Below, piece by piece: positions 7,965 to 16,297 of a stretch of DNA of 56,506 nucleotides. The notes below the pieces were generated by a model. That model saw only the letters and a list, made by a program, of their open reading frames with translations, searched no databases and had not been told where the DNA came from. Source of the stretch: Nitrosomonadales bacterium (lineage in GTDB: Bacteria; Pseudomonadota; Gammaproteobacteria; Burkholderiales; Gallionellaceae); contig JACRAT010000011.1 of assembly GCA_016234685.1 (NCBI GenBank), forward strand, positions 1 through 56,506, written 5' to 3'. The first letter of the stretch is position 1. Every line of letters begins with the position of its first letter. The position numbers and the translations under genes were made by a program.

Positions 7965-8024
7965 AAGGGAAAAGGGTAAAACCCGCTTTCTGATTCGAAG
8001 AGAGGGTTTACACCCTTATCCCTT
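7965..8024. repeat. polypurine/polypyrimidine inverted repeat (copy A)
   Basis: Between grpE and dnaK, a purine-rich arm at 7965-7984 (AAGGGAAAAGGGTAAAACCC) pairs imperfectly with GGGTTTACACCC and ATCCCTT at 8004-8024 across a 19-nt loop. Further C/T-rich sequence follows to about 8039. It shares the 10-mer GGGAAAAGGG with copies near 20040 and 35425. It could also act as a terminator for grpE, although no plain U-run follows. Confidence 0.6.
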
Positions 8025-8051
8025 CCCTCTTCCCCCTTCACAAATTAAACA

Positions 8052-8079
8052 CTTGAAAAACGAATTACCCGCCCCATCT
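8052..8079 (+). promoter_or_regulatory. RpoH (sigma-32) heat-shock promoter of dnaK
   Basis: CTTGAAA (8052-8058), a 13-bp spacer and CCCCATCT (8072-8079) repeat exactly the elements and spacing seen before grpE. The dnaK ATG is 45 bp further on. Confidence 0.92.
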
Positions 8080-8123
8080 TGGGCGACATCGAAATTCAAC
8101 CAATTCAACTGAAAGGAAAAGAC

Positions 8124-10067
8124 ATGGGAAAGATCATTGGTATTGACCTAGGTACGACTAATTCTTGCGTGGCCGTGATGGAGAACGGCAAGCCTAAGGT
8201 GATCGAGAACGCGGAAGGCGCGCGTACCACACCGTCCATCATCGCTTACACCGAAGACGGCGAGATTCTGGTCGGCGCGTCGGCCAAGCGTCAGGCGGTC
8301 ACCAATCCAAAGAGCACGCTGTACGGCGTGAAGCGCCTGATCGGTCGTCGTTTCGATGAGAAAATGGTGCAGAAAGACATCGACATGGTGCCTTACACCA
8401 TCGTCAAGGCCAAGAACGGCGACGCTTGGGTGAAGGTACGCGACAAGGACATCTCCGCACCGGAGATCTCCGCGCAAGTGCTGGTCAAGATGAAGAAGAC
8501 CGCCGAAGACTATCTGGGCGAAGAAGTCACCGAAGCGGTCATCACCGTTCCGGCCTACTTCAACGACAGCCAACGTCAAGCCACCAAGGACGCAGGCCGC
8601 ATCGCCGGTCTGGACGTGAAGCGCATCATCAACGAGCCGACCGCTGCCGCGCTGGCTTTTGGTATGGACAAGCAGGAAGGCGACCGCAAGATCGCGGTGT
8701 ATGACTTGGGTGGCGGCACGTTCGACATCTCCATCATCGACATCGCCGAGATCGACGGCGAGCACCAGTTCGAGGTGCTGTCCACCAACGGCGACACTTT
8801 CCTCGGCGGCGAAGACTTCGACATGCGCGTGATCGAGCATCTGGTGGAAGAGTTCAAGAAGGAATCCGGCATCGACCTGAAGAAGGACATGCTGGCCCTG
8901 CAACGTCTGAAGGACGCAGCTGAAAAGGCGAAGATCGAGCTGTCTTCCGCCCAGCAGACCGAAGTGAACCTGCCTTACATCACCGCTGATGCGACCGGCC
9001 CCAAGCACTTGGCCGTGAAGATCACCCGCGCCAAGCTGGAAAGCATCGTGGAAGACCTGATCGCGCGCACCATCGAGCCGTGCAAGATCGCCATGAAGGA
9101 CGCTGGCGTGTCCATCTCCGACATCGCCGACGTGATTCTGGTCGGCGGCCAGACCCGTATGCCCAAGGTGCAGGACAAGGTGAAGGAATTCTTTGGCCGT
9201 GACCCACGCCGCGACGTGAACCCGGACGAAGCCGTGGCCGTCGGCGCGTGTATCCAAGGTGGCGTGCTGCAAGGCGAAGTGAAGGACGTGCTGCTGCTGG
9301 ACGTGACTCCGCTCAGCTTGGGTATCGAGACGATGGGCAGCGTGATGACCAAGCTCATCAAGAAGAACACCACCATCCCGACCAAGGCGTCGCAAGTGTT
9401 CTCTACCGCCGAAGACAACCAGAACGCGGTGACCATCCACGTGCTGCAAGGCGAACGCGAAATCGCCTCCGGCAACAAGAGTCTGGGCCAGTTCAACCTG
9501 TCCGACATCCCGCCCGCACCGCGCGGTATGCCGCAGATCGAAGTGACCTTCAACATCGACGCGAACGGCATCCTGCACGTCTCCGCCAAGGACAAGGCCA
9601 CCAACAAGGAAGCCAACATCACCATCAAGGCCAGCTCCGGTTTGAGCGAGGCTGAGATCGAGCGCATGGTGCAAGACGCTGAAGCTCACGCCGACGAGGA
9701 CAAGAAGGCGCTGGAACTGGTGACCGCCCGCAATCAGTTGGATGGCTTGCTGCACTCCACCCAGAAGTCGCTGAAAGAATACGGCGACCAACTGACTGCC
9801 GAAGAAAAATCCGCCATCGAAGCCGCCGTGAAGGAAGCCGAAGAAGTGGTGAAGGGCGACGACAAGGATGCCATCGAAGCCAAGACCGAAGCACTGGCCA
9901 CTGCCGCGCAAAAGCTGGGCGAAAAGATGTACGCCGCCGAGCAAGCCAAGGCACAAGGCGGCGACGCTGGCTGCGGCAGCTGCGAACCAGGCGAACAATG
10001 CAACGACCACAAGAAAGACGATAACGTGGTGGATGCCGAATTCACGGAAGTGAAGGATAAGAAGTAA
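8124..10067 (+). CDS. dnaK: chaperone protein DnaK (Hsp70)
   Basis: A 647-aa Hsp70. The nucleotide-binding domain starts with [14 protein letters not shown] and contains the phosphate-2 loop [14 protein letters not shown]. The linker [18 protein letters not shown] leads into the substrate-binding domain, followed by the helical lid and the usual terminal [13 protein letters not shown]. The start at 8124 has GAAAGGA upstream. Unusually, the disordered tail just before VVDAEF contains C617, C620, C626 and H629 (C-x2-C-x5-C-x2-H), where relatives normally have Ala/Gly-rich linker. That pattern could bind metal or sense redox state; this is inference. Expression should be heat-inducible. Confidence 0.98.
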   Translation: MGKIIGIDLGTTNSCVAVMENGKPKVIENAEGARTTPSIIAYTEDGEILVGASAKRQAVTNPKSTLYGVKRLIGRRFDEKMVQKDIDMVPYTIVKAKNGDAWVKVRDKDISAPEISAQVLVKMKKTAEDYLGEEVTEAVITVPAYFNDSQRQATKDAGRIAGLDVKRIINEPTAAALAFGMDKQEGDRKIAVYDLGGGTFDISIIDIAEIDGEHQFEVLSTNGDTFLGGEDFDMRVIEHLVEEFKKESGIDLKKDMLALQRLKDAAEKAKIELSSAQQTEVNLPYITADATGPKHLAVKITRAKLESIVEDLIARTIEPCKIAMKDAGVSISDIADVILVGGQTRMPKVQDKVKEFFGRDPRRDVNPDEAVAVGACIQGGVLQGEVKDVLLLDVTPLSLGIETMGSVMTKLIKKNTTIPTKASQVFSTAEDNQNAVTIHVLQGEREIASGNKSLGQFNLSDIPPAPRGMPQIEVTFNIDANGILHVSAKDKATNKEANITIKASSGLSEAEIERMVQDAEAHADEDKKALELVTARNQLDGLLHSTQKSLKEYGDQLTAEEKSAIEAAVKEAEEVVKGDDKDAIEAKTEALATAAQKLGEKMYAAEQAKAQGGDAGCGSCEPGEQCNDHKKDDNVVDAEFTEVKDKK

Positions 10068-10072
10068 AGGCG

Positions 10073-10490
10073 AGAAGGGTAAAGGGGGAAGGGAGAAGAG
10101 TGTGAAGCGCGCGCACCGTGACCTCAAAGCTTGGCAGCAAGCAATGGGATTGGTAACAGCGATATACACAGCGACATCTTCCCTCCCCTCCTCAGAGAAA
10201 TTTGGATTAACGAGTCAGTTGCAACGTGCAGCCGTTTCCGTTCCGGCGAACATCGCAGAAGGTTTTGCTCGCAATGGAACCAAGGAATTGCTGCATTTTT
10301 TGAGTATCGCTGCTGGCTCGCTATCCGAACTGGATACACTGATCGAACTTGCCGCAAGATTGGGCTATCTGAACAACGCAGAGGAGTTGAATGGAAAAGT
10401 GGATGAAGTCTCGGGATTGCTAATGGGCCTGTCGGCGTCTATCAAACGTCGCACACCCTGACCCTTCCCCCTTCCCACTTCTCCCTTCCC
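10073..10490. repeat. polypurine inverted repeats bracketing the S23 gene (copy B)
   Basis: A purine-rich arm at 10073-10100 and a pyrimidine-rich arm at 10462-10490 enclose the four-helix-bundle gene. The 13-mer GGGAAGGGAGAAG at 10086-10098 recurs as its exact complement at 10478-10490. The arms fill almost all of the dnaK-to-gene and gene-to-dnaJ spacers, so the block looks like an inserted cassette. Confidence 0.65.
10102..10461 (+). CDS. four-helix-bundle protein (S23 / 23S-intervening-sequence family)
   Basis: A 119-aa protein of the S23 family, recognised by RDLKAWQQAMGLVTAIY, SSEKFGLTSQLQRAAVSVPANIAEGFAR and LHFLSIAAGSLSELDTLI. The fold is a four-helix bundle related to proteins encoded in 23S rRNA intervening sequences and to the Avd accessory protein of diversity-generating retroelements; no cellular role is firmly known. 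The start is GTG at 10102 after GGGAGAAGAG. It interrupts the dnaK-dnaJ pair and is enclosed by inverted polypurine repeats, so it is probably mobile cargo and not part of the chaperone machine. Confidence 0.85.
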   Translation: MKRAHRDLKAWQQAMGLVTAIYTATSSLPSSEKFGLTSQLQRAAVSVPANIAEGFARNGTKELLHFLSIAAGSLSELDTLIELAARLGYLNNAEELNGKVDEVSGLLMGLSASIKRRTP

Positions 10491-10497
10491 AAATCGA

Positions 10498-11634
10498 ATG
10501 AGCAAAAAAGACTATTACGAAGTCCTAGGTGTGAACCGGGATGCCTCTGACGATGAGTTGAAGAAGGCTTATCGCAAGTTGGCGATGAAGTATCACCCAG
10601 ACCGCAACCCGGACAATCCCAAGGCGGAAGAACACTTCAAGGAAGCCAAAGAGGCTTACGAGACCCTGTCCGACGGGCAGAAGCGGGCGGCCTACGACCA
10701 GTATGGCCACGCGGCTTTCGAGGCGGGCGGCATGGGCGGCGGCAGTCCCTTCGGGGCGGGCGGCGCAGGTGCGCAAGGTTTCGATTTCTCCGACATCTTC
10801 GGCGACATCTTCGGCGGTGGCGCGGGCGGACGCGGGCGCAGCAATGTGCATCGCGGCGCTGACCTGCGCTACAACCTGGAGATCACGCTGGAGCAGGCCG
10901 CACGCGGCACCGAGACGCAGATCCGCGTCCCGACCATGGCCGAGTGCGACACCTGCAAAGGCTCGGGCGCGAAACCCGGCACCAGCCCGACCACCTGCGG
11001 CACTTGCGGCGGCCACGGTCAGGTGCGGATGCAGCAGGGCTTCTTCTCCATCCAGCAGACTTGCCCACGCTGCCACGGCAGCGGCAAGCAGATCACCTCG
11101 CCCTGCGGCTCGTGTCACGGCGCAGGCCGCGTCAAGCAGCACAAGACGCTGTCGGTGAAGATCCCGGCGGGCGTGGATAACGATGATCGCATCCGGCTCT
11201 CCGGAGAGGGCGAACATGGCACCAATGGCGGCCCGGCGGGCGACTTGTACGTGGTCATCCACATCAAGGTGCACTCGGTGTTCCAGCGCGACCACAACGA
11301 TCTGCATTGCGAGATGCCGATCTCTTTTGCCACCGCAGCACTGGGCGGCGAGATCGACATCCCCACGCTGGATGGCTCCGCCCGCATCAAGATCCCGCCC
11401 GAGACGCAAAGCGGCAAGCAATTCCGCCTGCGTGGCAAGGGTATCAAAGGCGTGCGCAGCACCACCTTTGGCGACCTGCACTGCCACGTCGTAGTGGAAA
11501 CACCCGCCAACCTGACCGAACGGCAAAAGGAACTACTGCGCGAGTTGGAGGAGATCAGCGGCAAAGACACCGAGCGCCACAGCCCACGCGCGAAATCGTG
11601 GATGTCCAAGGTGAAGGATTTCTTCGGGCAGTGA
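10498..11634 (+). CDS. dnaJ: chaperone protein DnaJ (type I Hsp40)
   Basis: A 378-aa co-chaperone stimulating the DnaK ATPase. It has a J domain (1-70, HPD at 33-35), a Gly/Phe-rich stretch (about 76-115) and a zinc-binding domain with four CxxCxGxG repeats: C150/C153, C167/C170, C189/C192 and C203/C206. The C-terminal substrate-binding domains follow. All catalytic features are intact. Its ATG follows a run of pyrimidines from the flanking repeat, and no Shine-Dalgarno sequence is visible, unlike grpE and dnaK. Either translation is weaker or it depends on another mechanism. Confidence 0.98.
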   Translation: MSKKDYYEVLGVNRDASDDELKKAYRKLAMKYHPDRNPDNPKAEEHFKEAKEAYETLSDGQKRAAYDQYGHAAFEAGGMGGGSPFGAGGAGAQGFDFSDIFGDIFGGGAGGRGRSNVHRGADLRYNLEITLEQAARGTETQIRVPTMAECDTCKGSGAKPGTSPTTCGTCGGHGQVRMQQGFFSIQQTCPRCHGSGKQITSPCGSCHGAGRVKQHKTLSVKIPAGVDNDDRIRLSGEGEHGTNGGPAGDLYVVIHIKVHSVFQRDHNDLHCEMPISFATAALGGEIDIPTLDGSARIKIPPETQSGKQFRLRGKGIKGVRSTTFGDLHCHVVVETPANLTERQKELLRELEEISGKDTERHSPRAKSWMSKVKDFFGQ

Positions 11635-11653
11635 GGATAGCTGGTGGCTGGAG

Positions 11654-11689
11654 CGATTAGGGGCAGTCCATCAGGACTGCCCCTAATCG
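11654..11689 (+). terminator. perfect 16-bp palindrome after dnaJ
   Basis: CGATTAGGGGCAGTCC (11654-11669), a 4-nt loop and its exact complement (11674-11689). No U-tract follows, so it may be a structural or REP-like element and not a classical intrinsic terminator. Confidence 0.5.
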
Positions 11690-11791
11690 CAAACCTCGTC
11701 ATATCGGTGTATCGTCGGGTTGCAGTCATAGACCTCACCCGGCCCGAGCCCGGTCTTGGCAACGAAGTTGTGAAATGGACGCTCTCTTAAG

Positions 11792-12130
11792 ATGAACAAG
11801 CACAAACTCATCATCGGCTGCTGCTGGCTGGCCATCGGTCTGGCGATCACCGTGATCGCCATGCTCTCCACCTCCAAAACCCCGCAGAACTCCTCGCACC
11901 TGCTGCTTTCAGTCACCGCAGTCAGCTCGGCTTATGTGCTGGCAGCCTACACCCTGTTAGCCAAGTTCACCTGGTCGCGCTGGATATGCCTCCCTTTCGC
12001 CATACTCACCCTACCCTTCTTCCCCATCGGCTCGATCTTCTCTGCCTACTATCTGTGGTACTTCTTAAAGTTCGAGTGGAAACAAAGAGCGATTAGCGCC
12101 ACTGACGGAAATCCACCGAATGCGCTTTAA
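11792..12130 (+). CDS. small integral membrane protein, unknown function
   Basis: A 112-aa protein with three or four predicted membrane segments: LIIGCCWLAIGLAITVIAML near the N terminus, LLLSVTAVSSAYVLAAYTLL, and WICLPFAILTLPFFPIGSIF running into SAYYLWYFLKFEW. The short polar tail resembles that of small DUF2593/YqaE-like membrane proteins only in general form; I do not recognise the family. No good ribosome site precedes the ATG. It stands alone between dnaJ and the VOC gene. Confidence 0.55.
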   Translation: MNKHKLIIGCCWLAIGLAITVIAMLSTSKTPQNSSHLLLSVTAVSSAYVLAAYTLLAKFTWSRWICLPFAILTLPFFPIGSIFSAYYLWYFLKFEWKQRAISATDGNPPNAL

Positions 12131-12152
12131 TGCACCAAACTGCGTAGCCCAT

Positions 12153-12210
12153 AAGTAGCGCAGCGAATTCTGGGATTGAACGTCCTACCTTCCCCCGGAT
12201 TCCGCTACGC
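12153..12210. repeat. imperfect inverted repeat of an interspersed type
   Basis: GTAGCGCAGCGAATTCTGGG near 12155 is roughly complementary to CCCCGGATTCCGCTACGC ending at 12210. The GTAGCG...GGATTCCGCTAC pattern is typical of short interspersed palindromes in proteobacterial intergenic DNA. Function unknown. Confidence 0.4.
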
Positions 12211-12257
12211 CACTTGCAGGCTGCAAACCATCCTTTACGCCCAGCAAGGAGTCCGCC

Positions 12258-12698
12258 ATGCCCATCCGATCCATCGGTCATCTCGTTCTCAAAGTCCGCA
12301 ACCTCGATCGCGCTGCCGCCTTCTACCGTGAGGTGTTGGGCATCAAGGAGGTGATGCGTTACCGCGATGCGATGGCGTTCTTTTCTTTCGGCAGCAACCA
12401 CCACGATCTCGGTCTGTTGCAGGTCGGAGAACAGGCGCCCTCGCCTGCGCACAATGCGGTCGGTTTGTATCATGTGGCGTTCAAGGTGGGCGATACACTG
12501 GATGAGCTGCGCGATTGGAAAGCCAGACTGGAGCAGCACGGCATACCGCTGATCGGCATGAGCGACCACGGCGTGAGTCAGTCGCTATATCTGGCCGATC
12601 CGGACGGCAACGAGATCGAACTGTTCGTCGATGCCGACCCCGCATTGTGGCAAGACAATCTGGCGGCGGTGATGACGGTCAAGCCGTTGCGGCTTTAA
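12258..12698 (+). CDS. VOC family (glyoxalase/dioxygenase-like) protein
   Basis: A 146-aa vicinal-oxygen-chelate protein with paired beta-alpha-beta-beta-beta modules: IGHLVLKVRNLDRAAAFYRE at the start and GLYHVAFKV plus LYLADPDGNEIELFVD in the second half. H8, H77-like and E120-like positions are candidates for metal ligands. The pattern resembles catechol-2,3-dioxygenase-like members, but the substrate cannot be assigned. AAGGAG precedes the ATG. It is monocistronic and ends at an intrinsic terminator shared by no neighbour on this strand. Confidence 0.8.
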   Translation: MPIRSIGHLVLKVRNLDRAAAFYREVLGIKEVMRYRDAMAFFSFGSNHHDLGLLQVGEQAPSPAHNAVGLYHVAFKVGDTLDELRDWKARLEQHGIPLIGMSDHGVSQSLYLADPDGNEIELFVDADPALWQDNLAAVMTVKPLRL

Positions 12699-12750
12699 GT
12701 CGCCGCATCAAGAAAGGCGGAAATTTCGGCAGCGGGTAGTTTGGATCAAC

Positions 12751-12782
12751 AAGGGTGTCCTGTGGGACACCCTTGGTTTTTT
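12751..12782 (+). terminator. intrinsic terminator of the VOC gene
   Basis: AAGGGTGTCC (12751-12760), loop TGTG and GGACACCCTT (12765-12774), followed by GGTTTTTT. It separates this gene from the convergent addA-like gene. Confidence 0.88.
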
Positions 12783-12800
12783 GCCGAAAATCTCGTCCTC

Positions 12801-15800
12801 TCAGAACACAAGCTCGTGCAGCACGCCATCCGCGAACACCAGCGCGCAGCGCACTGGTTTCTGCGGATATACCGCGCTCATCGCCAGATAGTATTGCGCC
12901 ATCTGCTCGCGGTGTGCCGCTGGGTTAGCGCTGCCGCCCATCTTGTAATCCAGCACCCACACTTCGTCGTCGAACTCGACCAGCCGGTCGATGCGGCTCA
13001 ACTCGCCGTCAGCGCTGACATAAGGCAATTCGTTGTTGGCGCTGCGATACAACACAGGATCGAAGAAGCGGCGCAACTGCGGCTGATCGAGCAAGATTTG
13101 CGCCTGCGGCAGCAGGATCTCCAGCTCGGAGGCGGAAAGGTTGCAGCGTGAGCGCAGCAGCGCGGTATCTGCTGTACTCAGCGCGGAAGCCCTCACCCCC
13201 AGCCCCTCTCCCGGGGGGAGAGGGGTGTCTGCGGCCAAGTGTTGCAACAGTGCGTGCAGTTTGACACCGCGCCGTTGCGCCTCGCTCATGCTGGCTCGAC
13301 GCTGACCGGTGGGAATAGGGCGAGTCAGCGCTGGATCGACCTCGGGCACGCGCACCGCGATGGTTTCCGGCGCGCTCAGCGCCTCGCACAGCAAGGGATT
13401 ATCCGTAGCCGTTCGTGCTGAGTCTGCGGATGGATCATCGCGTCGCGACGGGGCATCCTCTGCGGGTGCTGTCGAAGCATCCCCCACCGCTGCGTCGATG
13501 CGCCCATACCAGGAATGCTCGTTCAGCTTGTCGCTGCCGCTCACCAGCAGCGCCTGTTTGGCACGCGTCATGGCAACGTAGAGCAGATTCATCGCCTCGC
13601 GCTCGGCCACTTTCTCCTCCGCTTCGAAATACGCCGTGCGTTTGATTCCACGCGATTTTTGCGTGGTGTAGAGCGAAAAATGGCCGGGCTGTTTGTCGCT
13701 CGGCGACCAGTTCAGCAGCACGCCGTAGCTGTCGGATTTCTCGCGCGTGTCGTTGGCGTCGATCAGCCACACGATGGGCGCTTCCAGCCCCTTAGATTCA
13801 TGCACGGTCAGGAAACGCAGCGCATTGCCCACCGCGCCCAGCTTGCCTTCGTCCGGCGACTCGTTGTCGCTGGCGGCGCGCAGCTCGGCCAACTCGTGCA
13901 AAAAGCGCGGCAGACTCGGGTAGCGCCCGGCATCCACATTCAACGCGATGTGCAGAAACGCTTGCAGATTGGCGCGCACCTGCTCGCGTGATTCGGGCGG
14001 TACGGCAAGGCTGTAACGCGCCATCGCGTCGGCCTCGAAATAGATGCGGTCAAGCAGATCGTGTACTGGCAAGCGGTCGGCGAGGTTCAGCCAGTTGCGC
14101 AGCCGCCGCTCGGCACGCTGCAAAAGTGGTGACGCAGTTCCCATTTCGACCAACAACTGCAAACGCCGCCACCAGCTCCCCTCGTTCAGTCCCGCCAACG
14201 CCAACAACTCCCCATCCCCGCAGCCGAACAGCGGCGAACGCAGCACCTGCGCCAGTTGCAAGTCCGCGAACGGGGTGATGAGGAAAGTCAGCAGCGCCTG
14301 CAAGTCCAGCGATTCCAACGTATCCAGCAGCCCGCCGCGCCGCGAGGTGATGAACGGGATGTGGCGCTGGCGCAGTGCCTGTTCGTAGATGGCGAGGTGG
14401 GTGCGTTTGCGCACCAGCACCATGATGTCGCCGTATTGCGCCGGGCGCACCGTGCCGTTCTCTTCGTGCACATGCCAGTTGCCGACGATCTCGGCGACCT
14501 TGGCGGCGAACTGTTCCGCCTCGGCTTCACGCGCGCTGCCGCCCTGCTCCGCCCGCGCTTCCAGCAAGGGATTACGCAACATCAACGCCGAGGCAAGCTC
14601 GGCTTCGGCCTTCTCCACCTGCGCCAAGGGCAGCACTTCCACATAGCCGGGCAAGCCGACGTTGTGCGACTCATGGGTGACAAAATCAGGAAACACCGGC
14701 TGCCCCTCGAACACGCCGTTCACCGCCGCCAGCACCGTCGGCGCGTTGCGCCGGGTGACGTTACGCTTCTGGTGCGCCGCACCGTAATGGTCTTGCAGGA
14801 ACTCACGCACCACGTCAAAGATGCGCGCATCGGCGCGGCGGAAGCGGTAGATGGACTGCTTGGGGTCGCCCACCATGAAGATGGTCGGGCGCGAATCGAC
14901 TGCATCCGCCGCCTCGAACCATGCCTTGAGAATCTGCCACTGCAAGGGATTGGTGTCCTGAAACTCGTCCAGCAGCACATGCTTGTAGCGGCTATCCAGC
15001 TTGTACTGCATGTATTCGGCGTGGTCGCTGTCATTCAGCAGCTTGGCCGCCTGCCACTCCAGATCGGCAAAATCCATCTGCTGCTGGCGCTGCTTCAGAC
15101 CTTGGTAACAATCCAGCAAAGCCGCGCCGCAGCGCAGCGCGTGAGCATTGATAGCGTAAACCTTGCGGTCGTCCAGCTCGCCGCGCAGGGCTTCGAGCTG
15201 CGCGAACAACCGCTCGCGCGCCAGATGGTAGCCCGCCTCATCCTGCTTCTTGGTCGGTTTGAACGAGCGCGGCTCGTCTTTTTGGGTATAGAGCTGTTGG
15301 CACAGCGCCACCCAGCGCGCCTCGCCTACGTTGTCCGTCCAGGCTTGCTCCAACTTGCTGGCCGCTTTGCACTGCGGCTCCGTGCCGCCCGCCGCCATCT
15401 GCCGGGCAAAGCCGATCACCGCCTGCTCACTGCCCGCATCCTGCAACCACTCGCCCAGCGGATCGCGCGACTCGTCCACCGCCAACTCCTCGCACAACTG
15501 CGCCAGCGCCCAATCCACCGGCTCGTCCTGCCCGGCGATGTACGCCTGCCACTCGTTGCGTAGCGCGACAAACTTGAACAGCAACGCCCGCGTGCTGCTC
15601 AGTCCAATCTCGTCCAGCAGCGCCTGCATCGCCTGCTCGGTGACGCTACCCGGCGCCTCGCCCAACTGGTCGGCAAACATGCGCCAAGCCTCATCCTGCA
15701 AACTCTGCGTCTTCTCCAGCAGACTCACCCCGCCGGGCGCGGCAGCCAACGGCGCGCGCTGCATCAACTGCATGAACCAGCCGTGGAAAGTATTGATGGT

Positions 15801-16133
15801 GAGCGGCGGCTGGGCTTGCAGCACCTCGGCGAACAAAGCGCGCGCACGCGGCAAAGCCGCCTCGATCTCCGCCTCAGCCAACGCCCGCTCACGCAGGAAC
15901 TGGCGCACCGTTGCATCGTCCGCCACCGCCAGCAGATGCAGCCAGTCATGCAGCCGCTGCTGCATCTCCTGCGCCGCCTTGCGCGTGAACGTGATCGCCA
16001 GAATCTCCGACGGCTTCACCCCCGCCAGCAGCAACCGCACCACGCGCGAAACCAGCAACCAAGTCTTGCCGCTGCCCGCACAGGCCTCGACGACGATGCT
16101 GCGGGAGGGGTCTAGGGCGGTGTGGTTATCCAT
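12801..16133 (-). CDS. AddA-like UvrD/REP helicase with C-terminal PD-(D/E)XK nuclease
   Basis: An 1110-aa superfamily 1A helicase-nuclease for double-strand break processing (RecBCD/AddAB role). Motif I is EACAGSGKTWLL near residue 16, the UvrD-type ITFTRKAAQEM follows near 47, motif II is LLDEFQDTNPLQWQIL near 390, and motif III/IV region has FMVGDPKQSIYRFRRAD. Near the C terminus RIDRLVEFDDEVWVLDYKMGG supplies a RecB-type nuclease motif (D...DYK). An interspersed repeat is read in frame near residue 970 (see 13190-13227) without breaking the frame. Its partner gene lies 2 kb upstream, beyond an inserted Shedu-like gene. Confidence 0.92.
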   Translation of the reverse strand: MDNHTALDPSRSIVVEACAGSGKTWLLVSRVVRLLLAGVKPSEILAITFTRKAAQEMQQRLHDWLHLLAVADDATVRQFLRERALAEAEIEAALPRARALFAEVLQAQPPLTINTFHGWFMQLMQRAPLAAAPGGVSLLEKTQSLQDEAWRMFADQLGEAPGSVTEQAMQALLDEIGLSSTRALLFKFVALRNEWQAYIAGQDEPVDWALAQLCEELAVDESRDPLGEWLQDAGSEQAVIGFARQMAAGGTEPQCKAASKLEQAWTDNVGEARWVALCQQLYTQKDEPRSFKPTKKQDEAGYHLARERLFAQLEALRGELDDRKVYAINAHALRCGAALLDCYQGLKQRQQQMDFADLEWQAAKLLNDSDHAEYMQYKLDSRYKHVLLDEFQDTNPLQWQILKAWFEAADAVDSRPTIFMVGDPKQSIYRFRRADARIFDVVREFLQDHYGAAHQKRNVTRRNAPTVLAAVNGVFEGQPVFPDFVTHESHNVGLPGYVEVLPLAQVEKAEAELASALMLRNPLLEARAEQGGSAREAEAEQFAAKVAEIVGNWHVHEENGTVRPAQYGDIMVLVRKRTHLAIYEQALRQRHIPFITSRRGGLLDTLESLDLQALLTFLITPFADLQLAQVLRSPLFGCGDGELLALAGLNEGSWWRRLQLLVEMGTASPLLQRAERRLRNWLNLADRLPVHDLLDRIYFEADAMARYSLAVPPESREQVRANLQAFLHIALNVDAGRYPSLPRFLHELAELRAASDNESPDEGKLGAVGNALRFLTVHESKGLEAPIVWLIDANDTREKSDSYGVLLNWSPSDKQPGHFSLYTTQKSRGIKRTAYFEAEEKVAEREAMNLLYVAMTRAKQALLVSGSDKLNEHSWYGRIDAAVGDASTAPAEDAPSRRDDPSADSARTATDNPLLCEALSAPETIAVRVPEVDPALTRPIPTGQRRASMSEAQRRGVKLHALLQHLAADTPLPPGEGLGVRASALSTADTALLRSRCNLSASELEILLPQAQILLDQPQLRRFFDPVLYRSANNELPYVSADGELSRIDRLVEFDDEVWVLDYKMGGSANPAAHREQMAQYYLAMSAVYPQKPVRCALVFADGVLHELVF
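13190..13227. repeat. interspersed repeat read in frame inside addA
   Basis: A G/C-rich element with the palindrome CCCCTCTCCC/GGGGAGAGGGG sits inside the gene and encodes PLPPGEGLGVRA on the minus strand. This translated signature is typical of a widespread intergenic repeat of proteobacteria. It falls in the linker before the nuclease domain, where an insertion could be tolerated. Confidence 0.75.
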
Positions 16134-16297
16134 GAGTGTGTGAATTTGAGCAGCGTAGGCTGGGGTGAGGCACCAACCCCGGCGATGTTAGGTGAGCGAA
16201 CGAGCAACGTAGGGCGCAATAACCACCGGGCATTGCGTCGTATGGGGGATGAGAAAACATCCGGCGCAATATCAATTGCGCCCCACGCGGACTGCGA
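16134..16297. repeat. intergenic repeat block between addA and the Shedu-like gene
   Basis: It holds the perfect inverted repeat GGCGCAAT-ATCA-ATTGCGCC (16263-16282), preceded by GTAGGGCGCAATAACCACCGGGCATTGCG, of which the GGGCGCAATAAC part is typical of dispersed repeats. It also holds an AGGCTGGGGTGAGGCACCAACCCC palindrome near 16150. No gene is visible. Confidence 0.5.

Noticed and set aside
8148..10169. A 673-codon open frame antisense to dnaK
   Set aside because: It is the usual high-GC mirror frame of a strongly biased gene; composition is His/Val/Leu-rich and there is no ribosome site or family match.
12801..16133. The in-frame repeat as evidence that addA is broken
   Set aside because: The frame remains open through the nuclease motif and all helicase motifs are present.
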